Source: an uncultured Ruminococcus sp. (GTDB lineage Bacteria > Bacillota > Clostridia > Oscillospirales > Acutalibacteraceae). From it: DNA of 6,655 nucleotides. A program made the translations under genes and the position numbers. The DNA lies in the NCBI GenBank assembly GCA_902773165.1, contig CACYDO010000300.1, positions 1 through 6,655 on the forward strand. Reading direction: 5' to 3'. Below are positions 1 through 4,902 of this stretch, piece after piece. Every line of letters begins with the position of its first letter. Position 1 is the first letter of the stretch. The notes below the pieces were generated by a model that saw only the letters and a program-made list of their open reading frames with translations, searched no databases and had not been told where the DNA came from.

Positions 1-27
1 ATAAGTCGTCGCCTACCATAAATTTAA

Positions 28-74
28 TCGGAACAGCCCGTGGCCGCTTGGCCACCGCCCGGTGGCAGTTCCGA
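28..74. repeat. GC-rich palindromic element
   Basis: The ends TCGGAAC (28-34) and GTTCCGA (68-74) are perfect inverted repeats. Inside are two mutually exclusive hairpins: GTGGCC/GGCCAC (40-55) and GCCACC/GGTGGC (51-66). The element is much richer in GC than the surrounding DNA and lies just beyond the stop codon of the truncated gene at 91-273. It could be an insertion scar, an intergenic palindromic repeat or an RNA hairpin. The family is not recognised; only the symmetry is certain. Confidence 0.55.
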
Positions 75-90
75 AACGTGCCGTGTTGCC

Positions 91-273
91 TTAAAATTTG
101 GCAATGATCGGATTCTTGGAATACGGAGTAGCTGTTATACAAACACGACCGTAATGATAAGTCGTATTTGCATTCTCGGTCAAAATCCTTTCTTTCTCAA
201 CGATCACCTTAGCAGGATAAGGACTTGAATACTCACGGTGCATAAGATTATTGCTGACGATCTCATTCTTTGG
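91..273 (-). pseudogene. Fragment of AlbA_2/HATPase_c_4-type ATP-binding protein
   Basis: The minus strand is open for 60 codons between a TGA (274-276) and a TAA (91-93). The translation contains NNLMHREYSSPYPAKVIVE, then TENAN, then PYSKNPIIAKF. This strongly resembles the C-terminal ATPase-like part of COG2865 proteins, which have an N-terminal AlbA_2 (Schlafen-like) domain and an HATPase_c_4 domain and are often annotated as ATP-binding proteins, transcriptional regulators or RecG-like helicases. Family members usually run to 400 residues or more and continue after NP(V/I)IAKF with a further conserved block, which is missing here. The segment between TENAN and PYSKNP also looks degenerate. 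There is no usable start and both flanks of the domain are lost, so I read it as a decayed remnant. The family call rests on recalled motifs, not an alignment. Confidence 0.65.
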
Positions 274-345
274 TCATAGACTCACCACCTATTTAAGTAT
301 ATCTGTAGTTTAATTTTAATACAATAAACAAAAGTCAAATTACGC

Positions 346-448
346 TATCAAAAATAACCTATATTGAAATTCTATCAAATTTCTTGACAGATTCCCCTTT
401 AAAACGCTATAATAATTATAGTTATTATAAGGATCGTTATTTTTGATA
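346..448. repeat. 13-bp inverted repeat bracketing the recombinase promoter
   Basis: TATCAAAAATAAC (346-358) and GTTATTTTTGATA (436-448) are perfect inverted repeats 77 bp apart. The promoter at 384-413 lies between them. Transcription would start near 420, so only the right arm is transcribed and the pair cannot act as one RNA hairpin; this suggests a DNA-level role. A second direct copy of CTATCAAA lies at 372-379 (first copy 345-352), and another inverted TTGATA at 483-488. The span of about 100 bp upstream of a serine recombinase gene fits a res-type resolution site or an invertible segment. The region is AT-rich, which somewhat weakens the argument. Confidence 0.5.
384..413 (+). promoter_or_regulatory. 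Sigma-A-type promoter of the recombinase gene
   Basis: A perfect -35 box TTGACA (384-389) and a perfect -10 box TATAAT (408-413) are 18 bp apart, giving a predicted start near 420 and a leader of about 100 nt before the recombinase ATG at 521. The -10 box is the left arm of a perfect palindrome, TATAATAA (408-415) and TTATTATA (422-429), separated by six bases and covering the start site. That is a natural position for an autorepressor operator. Confidence 0.75.
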
Positions 449-520
449 TATTTCGTAAAATCCACCTCAATAAAAGTATTTCTTGATACGCTTATTACTA
501 AAGCAGAAGAAGGGATCACC

Positions 521-1150
521 ATGGTTTACGGCTATTGCCGGATAAGCACCCGCAAGCAGTCTATCGAAAGACAGATAAGGAATATCAAAAACGAATACCC
601 AAATGCTGTAATAATAGAGGAAGCTTATACAGGTACTTCCCTGAACCGCCCCGAATGGAATAAGCTTTGTAAAAGGCTGAAAGAAAATGATACCGTTGTA
701 TTCGACAGCGTTATCAGAATGAGCAGAAATGCCTCGGAGGGTTTTAAGCTGTACAAAGAATTATTTGAAAGACAAATTTGTCTTGTCTTTCTGAAGGAGC
801 GTCATATTGACACACAGGCGTATAAGGAAGCACTTAAAGGGATCGTATCACAGACATTTCCATCATGCGACGATGAGCTTGTCAACGCCATTATGACAGC
901 TGTCAACAAGTTTATGATGAATAAGGTCGAGCAGGATATTTACAAGGCATTCGAGCAGTCCGAAAAAAAGGTTGACGATCTGCGGCAGAGAACACGAGAG
1001 GGAATAGAAACCGCCCGTTTGAACGGCAGGCAGATCGGTACTATCAAGGGAACTACGCACGAAACGAAAAAGAGCAAAGCAGTTAAACCTCTTATCATTA
1101 AATACAGCAGAGACTTTGAGGGAACACTCACCGACAAGGACTGCATCTGA
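521..1150 (+). CDS. Serine recombinase (resolvase/invertase), C-terminally truncated
   Basis: The product is 209 residues. The N-terminal catalytic domain has the serine recombinase signature YCRISTRKQ with nucleophile Ser9 and Arg7, and the second active-site block FDSVIRMSRNASEG with Asp62, Arg66 and Arg69. The long helix that joins catalysis to DNA binding is clear (RTREGIETARLNGRQIG, about 157-173). The C-terminal helix-turn-helix expected after it is almost absent: the frame stops at TLTDKDCI. Ten codons past the stop, in the same frame, it reads CIRLIG before another TGA, as if a short insertion or duplication broke the domain. The ATG at 521 is chosen because AAGGG lies 6-9 nt upstream and the protein then begins exactly at the conserved first strand; the frame is open back to a TTG at 443. 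It probably acted on sites in the 346-488 region. Without the DNA-binding domain it may be inactive. Confidence 0.85.
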   Translation: MVYGYCRISTRKQSIERQIRNIKNEYPNAVIIEEAYTGTSLNRPEWNKLCKRLKENDTVVFDSVIRMSRNASEGFKLYKELFERQICLVFLKERHIDTQAYKEALKGIVSQTFPSCDDELVNAIMTAVNKFMMNKVEQDIYKAFEQSEKKVDDLRQRTREGIETARLNGRQIGTIKGTTHETKKSKAVKPLIIKYSRDFEGTLTDKDCI

Positions 1151-1749
1151 TGGATCTGAATGTCGGGTATAGCCTGCATTCGTTTGATTGGGTGACACAA
1201 ACGGATAATCACAAGATCGGCTACAAGCTCCCGGGAATTCCTGACTCCGACCCCATCAGGGAATTTTTGGACAGTCACAAAAGAGTCCTTCTCGGGCATC
1301 CGTTCAATAAACAGATACATACCGTTTTGCAGGTGTTGTCCCATGTTTCAAACGATGTCTCAAATGACGTTTTTCTCACACTAAAACACAAATCGTACCT
1401 CGAAAAGCTCGGAAGTGAAAAACACAGGGAATACTATAAAACACTTGCGGAATATATAGACCTTGTTTCGGAAACAGAGCCGATAGGAAAAAATCACACC
1501 TACAGCAAAGAGCAGCTTTACCGACTTGTATACGATAAGTGCCAAAACTCCGGCGGAAAATATATTTTTTCCTTGGACTCCGTCATCGACCTGCAAAAGA
1601 AATTACTGTACACCCCAAAGGACTGGCTTTGGGGAATGTATATTTTTTCGTACTGTACACGATACAAGAGTACCAAACGCCTTATTTCATATATAAGAAA
1701 GCTTGAATCAAAAGAAATAGAACTCGATAAAGAAAGATCGGACATATAA
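1150..1749 (+). CDS. Hypothetical protein overlapping the recombinase stop
   Basis: A 199-codon open frame starts at an ATG that shares its A with the TGA of the recombinase (TGATG), an arrangement typical of translational coupling. No Shine-Dalgarno sequence lies at the normal distance, so expression would depend on upstream translation or on a later start. The product is hydrophilic and probably mostly helical in its C-terminal half, with a charged end (RKLESKEIELDKERSDI). It has no signal peptide or obvious membrane segment. A 12-nt imperfect tandem repeat encodes VSNDVSND at about residues 66-73. I do not recognise a family. The first 15 or so residues fall where the recombinase DNA-binding domain should be, so the N-terminus may be a by-product of the rearrangement there and the true gene may be shorter. 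A terminator follows 21 nt after the stop. Confidence 0.5.
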   Translation: MDLNVGYSLHSFDWVTQTDNHKIGYKLPGIPDSDPIREFLDSHKRVLLGHPFNKQIHTVLQVLSHVSNDVSNDVFLTLKHKSYLEKLGSEKHREYYKTLAEYIDLVSETEPIGKNHTYSKEQLYRLVYDKCQNSGGKYIFSLDSVIDLQKKLLYTPKDWLWGMYIFSYCTRYKSTKRLISYIRKLESKEIELDKERSDI

Positions 1750-1770
1750 ACAGAATAAAGGATCATTTAG

Positions 1771-1802
1771 AACAGGCAGCTTTTACGGCTGCTTGTTTTT
1801 TT
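1771..1802 (+). terminator. Intrinsic terminator after the recombinase/orphan ORF pair
   Basis: A 10-bp stem AACAGGCAGC (1771-1780) with GCTGCTTGTT (1788-1797), one G-U pair and a seven-base loop, runs directly into a T tract ending at 1802. It closes the transcript that starts near 420 and separates it from the membrane protein operon. Confidence 0.85.
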
Positions 1803-1843
1803 CGTTCCAAAAAGATGCAAAAAAAACTTTTTCTATGGAACGA
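1802..1843. repeat. Inverted repeat upstream of the membrane protein gene
   Basis: TCGTTCC (1802-1808) and GGAACGA (1837-1843) are perfect inverted repeats. Nested inside them are AAAAAG (1809-1814) and CTTTTT (1827-1832). The element lies between the preceding terminator and the next -10 box, so it could be a regulator site or a second, weak hairpin. No T tract follows it. Confidence 0.4.
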
Positions 1844-1868
1844 CTTTTAAAAGATCGGTGACCTTCAT

Positions 1869-2315
1869 ATGCGTTATAATACAATCACAGCAAATGCAAC
1901 AACAAATTTCAAAAAAGAAAGAGGTAATTTAAAATGGAAAAAAAACATCTACAGCAGCACACAGGCAACCGACAGCGAGCTCAGAACACGCGGTATTATC
2001 GCAGCGGTATTCACGGCGATATCAGCGGCGGCAACTGTAGCTCTTACGATCTGGGCGCTCGCAAACGGCGAAGCGAAATCATTCCCGGACGCGCTTCTGG
2101 GCAGCGCGCTTCTCGGTTTTGTTTTCGGCGGCTGGATCCCCGGCTTGACTCACATCAAGTCGATTTTCGGCAAGATCAAAAAGCTGCTCTACATCTTCCC
2201 CGTAGGTTGGGCGATATTCCTCGTACTTTTCCTCGGTATCCCATACCTCGGAGGCTGGGTGTTCATGCTCACAGATCTCGTAAAATTCATTAAGATGAGA
2301 AAGGAGAACAACTAA
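1869..2315 (+). CDS. Small three-helix membrane protein, start frame disturbed by A8
   Basis: The long frame encodes 148 residues with three likely transmembrane helices: about 43-65 (GIIAAVFTAISAAATVALTI), 75-96 and 108-134. A positively charged stretch (KIKK) lies between the second and third, and the tail is KFIKMRKENN. The family is not recognised. The in-frame ATG at 1869 has only a weak ribosome site and its first 22 codons look like leader DNA. The convincing start is the ATG at 1934, preceded by AGAGGT, but it is one nucleotide out of frame because eight As follow (1938-1945). With seven As the protein would begin MEKNIYSSTQ and read straight into the helices. The gene may therefore be slippage-controlled, phase-variable, freshly mutated, or hit by a sequencing error. 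Its stop is 1 nt from the ClpP-like ATG, so the two are co-translated. It could anchor the coupling protein; that is inference. Confidence 0.6.
   Translation: MRYNTITANATTNFKKERGNLKWKKNIYSSTQATDSELRTRGIIAAVFTAISAAATVALTIWALANGEAKSFPDALLGSALLGFVFGGWIPGLTHIKSIFGKIKKLLYIFPVGWAIFLVLFLGIPYLGGWVFMLTDLVKFIKMRKENN
1875..1880 (+). promoter_or_regulatory. Candidate -10 box of the membrane protein/ClpP/T4CP operon
   Basis: A consensus TATAAT stands 59 nt before the ATG at 1934. No good -35 box is visible at 16-18 bp, so an activator may be needed. If this box is used, RNA starts near 1886, downstream of the ATG at 1869. That would rule out 1869 as a start codon and favour 1934. Confidence 0.35.
1934..1945 (+). 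other. Start codon with homopolymeric A8 tract (frameshift site)
   Basis: An ATG at 1934-1936 with a good ribosome site is followed by GG-free of interruption to eight As at 1938-1945. Reading from it gives an unrelated frame that runs to a stop near 2293, while the membrane protein frame is reached only by losing one base (or gaining two) within the A tract. Confidence 0.6.
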
Positions 2316-2316
2316 C

Positions 2317-2898
2317 ATGAAGCTTCCCGACAAGATCTACATCGAAAGCGCAAGTGGCGGCAAAGAGTTTGACCTCGCAGCCGTCAACGCAGAACGCGGC
2401 GATATTGTTCTGAACGGAGATATCGTCATGACTACATCGCTTAGCTTTGCTTCTATAATGAAATATATGCAAAGAGAAGGAAAGGATGTGACTATTTACC
2501 TTAACTCTCCAGGCGGCGAGGTTGCGGCGGGACTGATGATCTACGACATCATACAAAGCTACCCGTATGAGCTGAGGATCGTTTGCATCGGACTTGCCGC
2601 AAGCATGGGCGCTATCCTCTTGGCAGGCGGCAGGAAAGGCAAACGCTTTATCCTTCCGCACTCAAAGGTTATGATCCACGAACCGCTCATCACCAAAGGC
2701 TTCGGCGGCTCGGCGACCTCGATAGAACAGAAGGCTAAAACGATACTTGAAGTAAAGAGAGAACTCAATGAGATACTCGCAAAGCACACCGGCAAGACGC
2801 TCGAAGAAATTAACAAAGCAACCGCCTTTGACAACTTTATGTCAGCAGAAGAAGCCGTTGAATTCGGCATCTGCGACGCAATAGGCAGCATTTATTAA
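2317..2898 (+). CDS. ClpP-like serine protease
   Basis: A 193-residue protein of the ClpP/crotonase fold, matching the length of ClpP. The catalytic triad is intact: Ser96 in GLAASMGAILL, His121 in MIHEPL and Asp172 in FDNFMSAEEA. The oxyanion loop SPGGEV is at 64-69 and the closing strand is FGICDAI. The ATG has AAGGAG 10-15 nt upstream, inside the end of the membrane protein gene, so the genes are tightly coupled. It lacks the canonical Pro-Met-Val N-terminus and the MIHQPLGG wording of housekeeping ClpP, and it resembles the divergent ClpP-like proteases carried by phages and conjugative elements, where they may mature or turn over element-encoded proteins. No ClpA/C/X partner is encoded nearby, so it either uses a host unfoldase or works on peptides or exposed loops. 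Substrate unknown; protease assignment firm. Confidence 0.9.
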   Translation: MKLPDKIYIESASGGKEFDLAAVNAERGDIVLNGDIVMTTSLSFASIMKYMQREGKDVTIYLNSPGGEVAAGLMIYDIIQSYPYELRIVCIGLAASMGAILLAGGRKGKRFILPHSKVMIHEPLITKGFGGSATSIEQKAKTILEVKRELNEILAKHTGKTLEEINKATAFDNFMSAEEAVEFGICDAIGSIY

Positions 2899-2904
2899 TC
2901 AATT

Positions 2905-2984
2905 GTGCTGACAAATCTGTGATGGTATTTCGCAGTTTTGCCCTAACAATAACTGCGAAATATCCCTTCCCGGATTTGTCACAC
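2905..2984 (+). promoter_or_regulatory. Long interrupted hairpin between protease and coupling-protein genes
   Basis: An inner 14-bp stem (2924-2937 with 2951-2964, one G-U pair) and an outer 9-bp stem TGACAAATC/GATTTGTCA (2909-2917 with 2973-2981), extended by GTG/CAC around a bulged C, form one hairpin of about 80 nt with a 13-nt loop. There is no T tract after it, so it is not a normal terminator. It begins 6 nt after the protease stop and ends 20 nt before the next ribosome site. It may set relative expression, stabilise or cut the mRNA, or be a small inserted palindromic repeat. Confidence 0.65.
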
Positions 2985-3018
2985 GGTATACGTGAAATCA
3001 ATTCAAGGAGGAATAACA

Positions 3019-4353
3019 ATGAATAATAACCACTACTATTTTGACACACTTAACGGACAAGATGACGATTTTCAAGCTCTGTTAATCTCAAATCCCAAGT
3101 TTGAAACTCAGCTTTTCAACGACTCCGATTTTATTTTCTCAAAAGACTCACGACGGCAGCTGGATGATTTTGTCACGCAGCTCAACAACAACGTTATCGT
3201 CATGGGAACAAGCGGCTGCGGCAAAACGACGAGATATGTGGATCCGAACATCCGGCAGGCCGTAGGAAATATAATAGCCTCCGACCCGAAGGGGAACCTC
3301 GTGAAAAAGCACGGACGTTTCTTGGAGGAGGAAGGCTACAACGTTTATGTGATGGACTTTCAGCACCCGGAGCGGTCGATCAGGTGGAATCCACTCGCAA
3401 ATGTCAGAACTACGCAGGATATCATGAGAATATCGAATGCGCTGACGTACGACTACGCCGAGGGACAGCACAGTGTTGATCCGTTTTGGGATCAAAGTAC
3501 CGTTATGCTTTTAAACGGTCTGATCGGTTATATGCTTGAAACCGGGTATGGACCGATGAATTTCCAGAGCATAATCTCGCTGCTTCACGAAAGCAAGCGT
3601 TTTTCCAGAAGGACAAATGAAAATGGTGTACGTAAGCTTGAAGAGGACTGCTCAAAGCTGCGAGACCGCTTTGACGAGCTGAAAAATAAAAACCCGTACA
3701 GCTGGGCTTGCGAACAGTTTTACAATGTTGATTCCGCCGCCGAAAGGACGGTCGGCACTATAAGAACATGCGTTGCGGCAAAGCTTGCAAACTACACCAC
3801 ACAGGAGATAGCAAAAATGATGTCCGGAAACGACATTGATTTTGAAGAGCTTGCGCAGGAGAAATTCGCACTGTTCATCATTCAGAGCGACTGCGACCGT
3901 TCGATGGACGGACTCGTTAATCTTTTCATCTCGCAGGCAATAAACAGCCTTTGCAGCTTTGCCGACAGATGTGAAAACAGCCGTCTCCCGATACCTGTCC
4001 GTTTCTTTCTTGACGACTACGGTGCAACTACCGTTATCGACAACCTCGACACTATAATTTCCACTATCCGCTCCCGTGCCGTCTCCGTTTCGCTCATACT
4101 CCAGTCGGAGTCACAGCTTGCGAAGGGCAGGGAGGGCACCGACAAAACGATCCTTTCAAACTGCGACACATACATCTACATGGGCGGCAACGATATTGAA
4201 ACGGCAAGAGCTGTAAGCACTCGCTGCAACAAGCCTCTTGAACAAGTACTGTATATGCCCGTCGGTCACTGTTGGGTGTTTGAGCGCGGCAAAAAGCCCG
4301 TCTTCTCCGAAACTGCGGAACAAGTTGACTACGACCAGGATAAACTATTATAA
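3019..4353 (+). CDS. Type IV coupling protein (VirD4/TraG family), lacking N-terminal membrane anchor
   Basis: The product is 444 residues with the hallmarks of a conjugative coupling ATPase: Walker A GTSGCGKTT (63-71), DPKGNLV (89-95), FDELKNKNPYSWACEQF followed by SAAERTVGTI, Walker B RFFLDDYG (328-335) and the later SLILQSESQL block. The first Asp of Walker B is present, but the usual Glu is Asp333. Typical VirD4/TraG proteins have two N-terminal membrane helices; this one starts directly with a soluble, Asn-rich N-terminus. Start 3019 is chosen for AAGGAGG at 3005-3011; the frame is open back to 2992 but without a better site. It would bring the relaxase-DNA complex to the secretion channel at the membrane. 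An anchor might come from the small membrane proteins encoded on either side, as proposed for the TraI/TraJ pair of plasmid pIP501. No relaxase is in view. Confidence 0.88.
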   Translation: MNNNHYYFDTLNGQDDDFQALLISNPKFETQLFNDSDFIFSKDSRRQLDDFVTQLNNNVIVMGTSGCGKTTRYVDPNIRQAVGNIIASDPKGNLVKKHGRFLEEEGYNVYVMDFQHPERSIRWNPLANVRTTQDIMRISNALTYDYAEGQHSVDPFWDQSTVMLLNGLIGYMLETGYGPMNFQSIISLLHESKRFSRRTNENGVRKLEEDCSKLRDRFDELKNKNPYSWACEQFYNVDSAAERTVGTIRTCVAAKLANYTTQEIAKMMSGNDIDFEELAQEKFALFIIQSDCDRSMDGLVNLFISQAINSLCSFADRCENSRLPIPVRFFLDDYGATTVIDNLDTIISTIRSRAVSVSLILQSESQLAKGREGTDKTILSNCDTYIYMGGNDIETARAVSTRCNKPLEQVLYMPVGHCWVFERGKKPVFSETAEQVDYDQDKLL

Positions 4354-4360
4354 ATCTATA

Positions 4361-4393
4361 CGGGCTATCCTCACACTTCGCGCGGATAGCCCG
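4361..4393. terminator. Hairpin between convergent genes
   Basis: CGGGCTATCC (4361-4370) and GGATAGCCCG (4384-4393) form a perfect 10-bp stem with a 13-nt loop, 7 nt after the coupling-protein stop. Neither side has a clear T tract, so termination may be weak or need other factors. The right arm and the loop encode the last residues of the opposing 49-residue gene. Confidence 0.5.
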
Positions 4394-4520
4394 ATACCAC
4401 TGTTCCCTCGGCAAGTGTTACGATTGTAAAATAAATAAATGCAATCAATGCAATCACAGTAAGCGCTGCGAAAACGATTGCAATTATTCCTCTGAGCTTG
4501 ATAACCTTCGTTTCTTCCAT
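4371..4520 (-). CDS. 49-residue single-helix membrane protein
   Basis: A minus-strand frame begins at an ATG with GGAGGA 11-16 nt upstream (plus-strand TCCTCC at 4531-4536) and ends at a TGA inside the hairpin loop. The product starts MEETKVIKLRG, has one strongly hydrophobic segment (about 11-36) rich in Ile, Ala and Val, and ends EGTVVSGYPREV. A charged N-terminus followed by a long helix predicts an N-in, C-out or tail-anchored membrane peptide. It opposes the coupling-protein gene, so it is transcribed separately. No family is recognised. The ribosome site, hydrophobic pattern and clean frame make it more likely real than chance. It could be an accessory anchor or a small toxin-like peptide; the sequence does not decide. 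Confidence 0.6.
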   Translation of the reverse strand: MEETKVIKLRGIIAIVFAALTVIALIAFIYFTIVTLAEGTVVSGYPREV

Positions 4521-4546
4521 AATAATTCATTCCTCCATAAAATAGA

Positions 4547-4807
4547 TTGTTTACCACTATCAACAACTTGAGAAAAGAATCTTATATTTTTTGATCCGAA
4601 GGGGTTCGGGGGTGTGGTCTGCCAGTGACAGACGTTTCCGCAGGCAACAGCACCGACCGACGCGGCAGCGGAGACTGCGACCGGAAAGCAAAGGATTTAG
4701 AGAAACTAAAGTCTAACAGATCGACTTAAGTTGTGGACAGTGGATTGTTTACGTGCACCACAAATCGTATTGGGCGATTTCATTTTTTATTTTATCACAA
4801 ATAAGTT
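4547..4807. other. Gene-free stretch with GC-rich structured patch
   Basis: No supported gene lies here. A GC-rich patch (about 4595-4690) holds a hairpin CCGAA-GGGG-TTCGG (4596-4609) and an inverted repeat GTCTG/CAGAC (4617-4621, 4629-4633). Further on are TTGTGG/CCACAA (4731-4736, 4758-4763) and AAATCG/CGATTT (4762-4767, 4775-4780), the latter followed by a T-rich run that could be a weak terminator. Closely packed small inverted repeats near a coupling-protein gene are compatible with a transfer origin, but no nick-site consensus is recognised. Confidence 0.3.
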
Positions 4808-4845
4808 TTAGCTGTCAATAGTTACAGCTAATGTTTTTATTAGCT
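4808..4845. promoter_or_regulatory. Tandem operator-like palindromes upstream of the XRE gene
   Basis: TTAGCTGT (4808-4815) and ACAGCTAA (4824-4831) form a perfect 8-bp dyad with centres 16 bp apart. A third half-site makes a second overlapping dyad, AGCTAAT (4826-4832) with ATTAGCT (4839-4845). They lie just upstream of, and abut, the likely -35 region. This is the classic layout for a repressor that controls its own gene cooperatively; the XRE protein encoded next is the obvious candidate ligand. Confidence 0.65.
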
Positions 4846-4879
4846 TTTACATATTTCGACTATGGTATATGATTATAAT
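4846..4879 (+). promoter_or_regulatory. Promoter of the XRE regulator gene
   Basis: TTTACA (4846-4851) pairs with TATGAT (4868-4873) at 16 bp. A better -10, TATAAT (4874-4879), overlaps it but lies 22 bp from that -35. Either way the start falls near 4880-4886, giving a very short leader before the ATG at 4903. Confidence 0.5.
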
Positions 4880-4902
4880 ATACTCTTGAAAGGCTGATTG
4901 AA

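Noticed and set aside
1..165. ATAAGTCGT repeated at 1-9 and 157-165
   Set aside because: Nine bases, one copy inside former coding sequence and no matching flanks; compatible with chance.
40..228. Plus-strand frame of 62 codons
   Set aside because: It lies opposite the clear AlbA_2-type fragment, has no ribosome site and crosses the palindrome.
1934..2293. A 119-codon frame from the well-placed ATG at 1934
   Set aside because: Its product is rich in Arg, Gly and His with no domain, while the overlapping frame gives clear membrane helices. It matters only as evidence for the frame problem.
2940..2950. GCCCTAAC in the hairpin loop as an integron attC core
   Set aside because: It does not fit the RYYYAAC core and no integrase or cassette array is present.
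4595..4729. A 45-codon open plus-strand frame with protein-like composition
   Set aside because: It has no start codon with a ribosome site, begins after a TGA and covers hairpins; I treat it as non-coding.
4731..4745. TGTGGACA as a DnaA box
   Set aside because: It is a single poor match with no cluster and no replication gene nearby.
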